DNA of 8,044 nucleotides, taken from positions 1 to 8,044 of the forward strand of contig JADFRJ010000098.1 of the NCBI GenBank assembly GCA_022561355.1, in the 5' to 3' direction. Position 1 is the stretch's first letter; every line of letters starts with the position of its first letter. A program made the position numbers and the translations under genes. The DNA comes from Chloroflexota bacterium (GTDB taxonomy: Bacteria; Chloroflexota; Dehalococcoidia; DSTF01; RBG-16-68-14). This document shows positions 5,881 to 8,044 of this stretch, piece after piece. The notes under the pieces are model-generated. The model was not told the origin of the DNA. It did not search any database and saw only the letters and a program-made list of their open reading frames with translations.

Positions 5881-7041
5881 GCTGATAGCCAGGCTGGCCA
5901 GGCCGCGGATGATGAAGCTGCCTTCCCACTCGACGTCGTCCGTTGTGAGTCGCAGCTTGGGATAACGCGAGAGCATCGTCTCGATCGCGATCTGAATCTC
6001 GACGCGGGCCAGCGTCGCGCCCAGGCAGGCGTGGATGCCGGTGCCGAACGCGATGTGTGGGTTGCTCTCGCGGGTGATATCGAGACGCTCTGGGTCGTCG
6101 AAGACCTCAGGATCGCGGTTCGCGGCGGCCAGTATGCAGAGCACCTTCTCTCCTTTGCGGATCGTCTCCTCGCCGAGAGCCACGTCCGCTGTCGCGCGCC
6201 GCGTGATGGCGTGCGCCGGCGCCTCGAAGCGCAGCAACTCCTCCGTCGTCGATTCGAGAAGCGAAGGATCTGCGCGGAGGGCCGCTAGCTGATCCGGGTT
6301 CTTGAGGAGGTGGTACAGGCAGTTGGCGATCATCTTCGCGGTGGTCTCTTGGCCGGCCGCGTAGAGGATCACGGCTGTGTCGAGTACTTCCTCGGGAGAC
6401 ATTTCGCGGCCGGCTTCCGCCTTCAGCAGCTCGCCCAGCAGGTCGTCCGTCAGCTCTTCCCGGTGCTTCTCGAGCGCTTCCTCGAAGTAACGCTCGCCGG
6501 GCATCGCGGTACCGGGGGCTAACGCTACGCCTCGCAGCTTCGAACCCTTGCCTGAGTCTTTCGCTGCTGGCTTGGGTGGCGTGGCTTCGTGCAGTGATCC
6601 CGAGAGCAGCGGATCTGGCACGCCCAGCAGCCCGAGCATGACCGTGCGCGGAAACGGGCGCGAGAGTTGCGCTACGAAGTCCATCTCGCCTGGCGGCTCG
6701 GCCACGTCGAGAAGCTCGTCGACGATCTCTTGGATGCGAGGCCGTTGCGCATTGATGGCCGTTAATGAGAATCGATGGCGGACCGACTTACGGAGGCGGC
6801 CGTGGTCGGGCGGGTCGGCCGTGACCATCGTGGTCGGGCGGTCCCAGCGCCGCTGGGGCGGCCGGTTTGCGGCGGAGAAGCGCTCGTCTTTCAGCACGGA
6901 GACGACATCTGCGTAGCGCGTCAGCACCCAGTGGCCCAGCGCCTCGCTCCAATGAATCGGGTCCTGTTCGCGCAGCTCGCGATACGAGGTATATGGATCC
7001 GCCATCCATTCTGGTGTGTTGGGTATGAAGGTGACAGCCAT
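5872..7041 (-). CDS. Cytochrome P450 (soluble bacterial type)
   Basis: A 389-residue heme monooxygenase without a membrane segment, close to the usual length (390-420) of soluble bacterial P450s fed by a ferredoxin and reductase. It inserts one O2 atom into an organic substrate. Signatures: helix C region DPPDHGRLR (76-84); I-helix A229-G-Q-E-T-T234; K-helix E268-L-L-R271; R281 in the AITRRA strand; and the heme loop F332-G-T-G-I-H-A-C-L-G341 with axial Cys339. The F-G region is odd: after LLGVP (138-142), residues about 147-182 are a low-complexity Ser/Lys/Pro/Gly/Ala stretch instead of normal F helices, before RYFEEALEKHREEL resumes. That DNA shares a repeat with the 3' flank. No strong Shine-Dalgarno precedes the ATG. 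No redox partner is in the window; the SDR downstream could act on its product. Substrate cannot be told. Confidence 0.95.
   Translation of the reverse strand: MAVTFIPNTPEWMADPYTSYRELREQDPIHWSEALGHWVLTRYADVVSVLKDERFSAANRPPQRRWDRPTTMVTADPPDHGRLRKSVRHRFSLTAINAQRPRIQEIVDELLDVAEPPGEMDFVAQLSRPFPRTVMLGLLGVPDPLLSGSLHEATPPKPAAKDSGKGSKLRGVALAPGTAMPGERYFEEALEKHREELTDDLLGELLKAEAGREMSPEEVLDTAVILYAAGQETTAKMIANCLYHLLKNPDQLAALRADPSLLESTTEELLRFEAPAHAITRRATADVALGEETIRKGEKVLCILAAANRDPEVFDDPERLDITRESNPHIAFGTGIHACLGATLARVEIQIAIETMLSRYPKLRLTTDDVEWEGSFIIRGLASLAISLS
6515..6532. repeat. Short repeat copy 2 (GGGGCTAACG family), inside the P450 F-G region
   Basis: GGGGCTAACGCTACGCCT matches the copy downstream of the P450 stop at 5838-5855 with one indel and one mismatch. 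Here it encodes the RGVALAP part of the P450's low-complexity F-G segment. It may be one end of a larger inserted repeat covering roughly 6500-6600; the other end is not recognised. Confidence 0.35.
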
Positions 7042-7050
7042 GACTGCTGG

Positions 7051-7056
7051 ATTCTA
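7051..7056 (-). promoter_or_regulatory. Possible -10 box for the P450 gene
   Basis: TAGAAT on the minus strand matches TATAAT in five of six positions and ends 9 nt before the P450 ATG, in the 46-bp gap after the DnaE2 stop. With so short a leader and no Shine-Dalgarno, the transcript would be leaderless or nearly so. No clear -35 box is visible. Confidence 0.35.
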
Positions 7057-7087
7057 GCATCCGCCAACATCCGCTGCTGTCGTGTGG

Positions 7088-8044
7088 CTAGCGGAAGCTG
7101 TGCGTCCGTTCGTTAGGCACGCGGACGCCCTGTAGAGGAAGCGGCTCCATATGCTCCGTGACGACGTTGACCGCTCGCTCCTGCCGCTCGATGTGTCCGT
7201 GGACGATCAAGGCGCCCGCCTCCGCGACGAGCTGCTTGTAGCGCTGTACGAGGTTGGGTTTGGTGATGATGTTGATCAGCCCGTAGCGGTCCTCCAGCGT
7301 ATGGAAGACGAAGCCCTTCGCCGTCTCCGGCGCCTGCCGCACCGCGACGAACCCGGCGACCGATACCTTCGCGCCCTCCTCCATCTGGTTGACGATGTGG
7401 CTGGGCGTAATGCCTTCGTGGAGGCCAGCCAGATCCATGATGTGTCCGCGCGTCGCAATCGCCCCTTCGGTCAGCCCGATGTCCTCGCGTACGCGCTCGC
7501 CGTCCGACATCTCTCGCAGCGGCACCATGTCGGCGTTGTACGGCAACTCGAGCGGGCGCTGGCCGCTCAGCGGCCTGTAGAACAGCCCCAGTTGCCAGAG
7601 GAGCTGCCGCTCATGGAGGCCAGTCCAGGCGAAGGCGCCCAGCCGGATCAACCGCTCGATTGGCTCTCGTGGCAGTTGCGTGCGCTGCCAGAAGTCCCAG
7701 AGCGATGAGTACGGGCCGGATTCCTCTCGCATCCCCGCGTCACCACTCGCCTCCGTCACCCTGAGCGTGAGCGAAGGGCCTGATCCTTCAGAACCCAACG
7801 TTGGTTTTGGAGGACTAGATTCTTCGCTTCGCTCAGAATGACGATAAGGAGCGCTGTTCGCTGCCCTGCCGCCGACTTCAGCGGGCGGTGTGGCGCTGCT
7901 CATGGCCACCTCGTCCAGCCGCGCTAGCCACGCCTCGCCGATGCTCTTCACGTAGCGAAAGCCCAGCCGGATCGCCTCGCCGCCGGCGGGCAGGCTCTCT
8001 ATCGTGCACGCGGCTCTGCTGCGGTTCGCGTCGACGCTGAGTGT
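7088..8044 (-). CDS. dnaE2: Error-prone DNA polymerase III alpha-type subunit, C-terminal part
   Basis: 318 codons are visible; the N-terminal PHP and polymerase domains lie beyond the right edge. Recognisable DnaE2/ImuC features in order: NRSRA.CT.E, then IRLGFRYVKSIGEAWLARL (helix-hairpin-helix region), GPYSSLWDFWQRTQL, LIRLGAFAWTG..ERQLLWQLGL, and the OB-fold VSVAGFVAVRQAPETAKGFVFHTLEDRYGLINII, ending THSFR like other DnaE2 proteins. These polymerases carry out mutagenic lesion bypass as part of the SOS response, usually with ImuA/ImuB; neither is seen here. An extra stretch of about 57 codons (roughly 7733-7903) interrupts the family sequence between LDEVAM and REESGPY. It contains the peptide RHSERSEES encoded by a palindromic repeat. 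The frame is kept, so the protein may still be made. DnaE2 rather than DnaE1 is judged from the C-terminal domain style. Confidence 0.9.
   Translation of the reverse strand, partial: TLSVDANRSRAACTIESLPAGGEAIRLGFRYVKSIGEAWLARLDEVAMSSATPPAEVGGRAANSAPYRHSERSEESSPPKPTLGSEGSGPSLTLRVTEASGDAGMREESGPYSSLWDFWQRTQLPREPIERLIRLGAFAWTGLHERQLLWQLGLFYRPLSGQRPLELPYNADMVPLREMSDGERVREDIGLTEGAIATRGHIMDLAGLHEGITPSHIVNQMEEGAKVSVAGFVAVRQAPETAKGFVFHTLEDRYGLINIITKPNLVQRYKQLVAEAGALIVHGHIERQERAVNVVTEHMEPLPLQGVRVPNERTHSFR
7755..7842. mobile_element. Palindromic MITE/REP-like element of the RHSERSEES type
   Basis: The ends are imperfect inverted repeats: GTCACCCTGAGCGTGAGCGA at 7755-7774, and on the other strand GTCATTCTGAGCGAAGCGAA from 7842 inward. 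The inner parts also pair imperfectly (CCTTCAGAA with TTTTGGAGG) around a 10-bp perfect palindrome, CCAACGTTGG at 7795-7804. The whole 88 bp could fold into one long hairpin. Read on the minus strand in the dnaE2 frame it gives RHSERSEES...SLTLRVTE, a peptide often seen in annotated proteins of unrelated bacteria because of such repeats. It has no coding capacity of its own, and no clear target-site duplication was found. Confidence 0.8.

Noticed and set aside
7151..7708. 185-codon plus-strand frame opposite dnaE2
   Set aside because: It is antisense to clearly conserved DnaE2 sequence, including the OB-fold, and its own translation is not protein-like.
7738..7760. CGTCACC direct repeats (7738-7744 and 7754-7760) as a target-site duplication of the palindromic element
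   Set aside because: Both lie on the same side of, or within, the element rather than flanking it, so they do not mark an insertion.

Overview
The window is a GC-rich bacterial segment. Several features suggest a Chloroflexota (Dehalococcoidia-like) genome: the sequence style of the P450, SDR and DnaE2 proteins, a dockerin protein ending in a WPD...LG...PGYR type C-terminal domain, and a RHSERSEES-type palindromic repeat. This taxonomic guess rests on remembered family resemblance, not on a search.

Left third (1-2417, minus strand, read right to left): a compact run of four tightly coupled genes that looks like part of a phage or prophage structural module. In order of transcription they are a GNAT-fold-like small protein, a DNRLRE/CBM96-like beta-sandwich protein, a head-tail adaptor-like protein, and a tail-type protein with a sialidase-style Asp-box that runs off the left edge. 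Neighbouring genes overlap by 8 bp and 4 bp or are separated by 5 bp. No integrase, terminase, portal or capsid gene lies inside the window. The right end of the module is therefore near 2417, or this is a remnant or domesticated cluster.

Middle (2542-4863, plus strand): one large secreted protein, divergent from the phage-like run. It has a signal peptide, three tandem repeats of about 135 residues each with a conserved cysteine pair, a beta-rich domain, a two-loop dockerin type I module and a C-terminal domain. It converges on the next gene with only 6 bp between the stop codons, and both stops lie inside a 16-bp perfect palindrome.

Right part (4870-8044, minus strand): an SDR-family oxidoreductase and a cytochrome P450 lie in tandem, separated by a 150-bp hairpin-rich spacer. 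Upstream of the P450 is the C-terminal part of an error-prone DNA polymerase (DnaE2/ImuC type), cut by the right edge. P450 plus SDR suggests oxidative metabolism of a small, probably lipid or terpenoid-like, substrate; no redox partner is present.

The most unusual features are a palindromic mobile repeat read through in frame inside the DnaE2 gene, a low-complexity replacement of the P450 F-G region that shares a repeat with the P450 3' flank, the multi-domain dockerin protein, and the phage-like cassette carrying a DNRLRE protein. No CRISPR array, tRNA or rRNA was seen.
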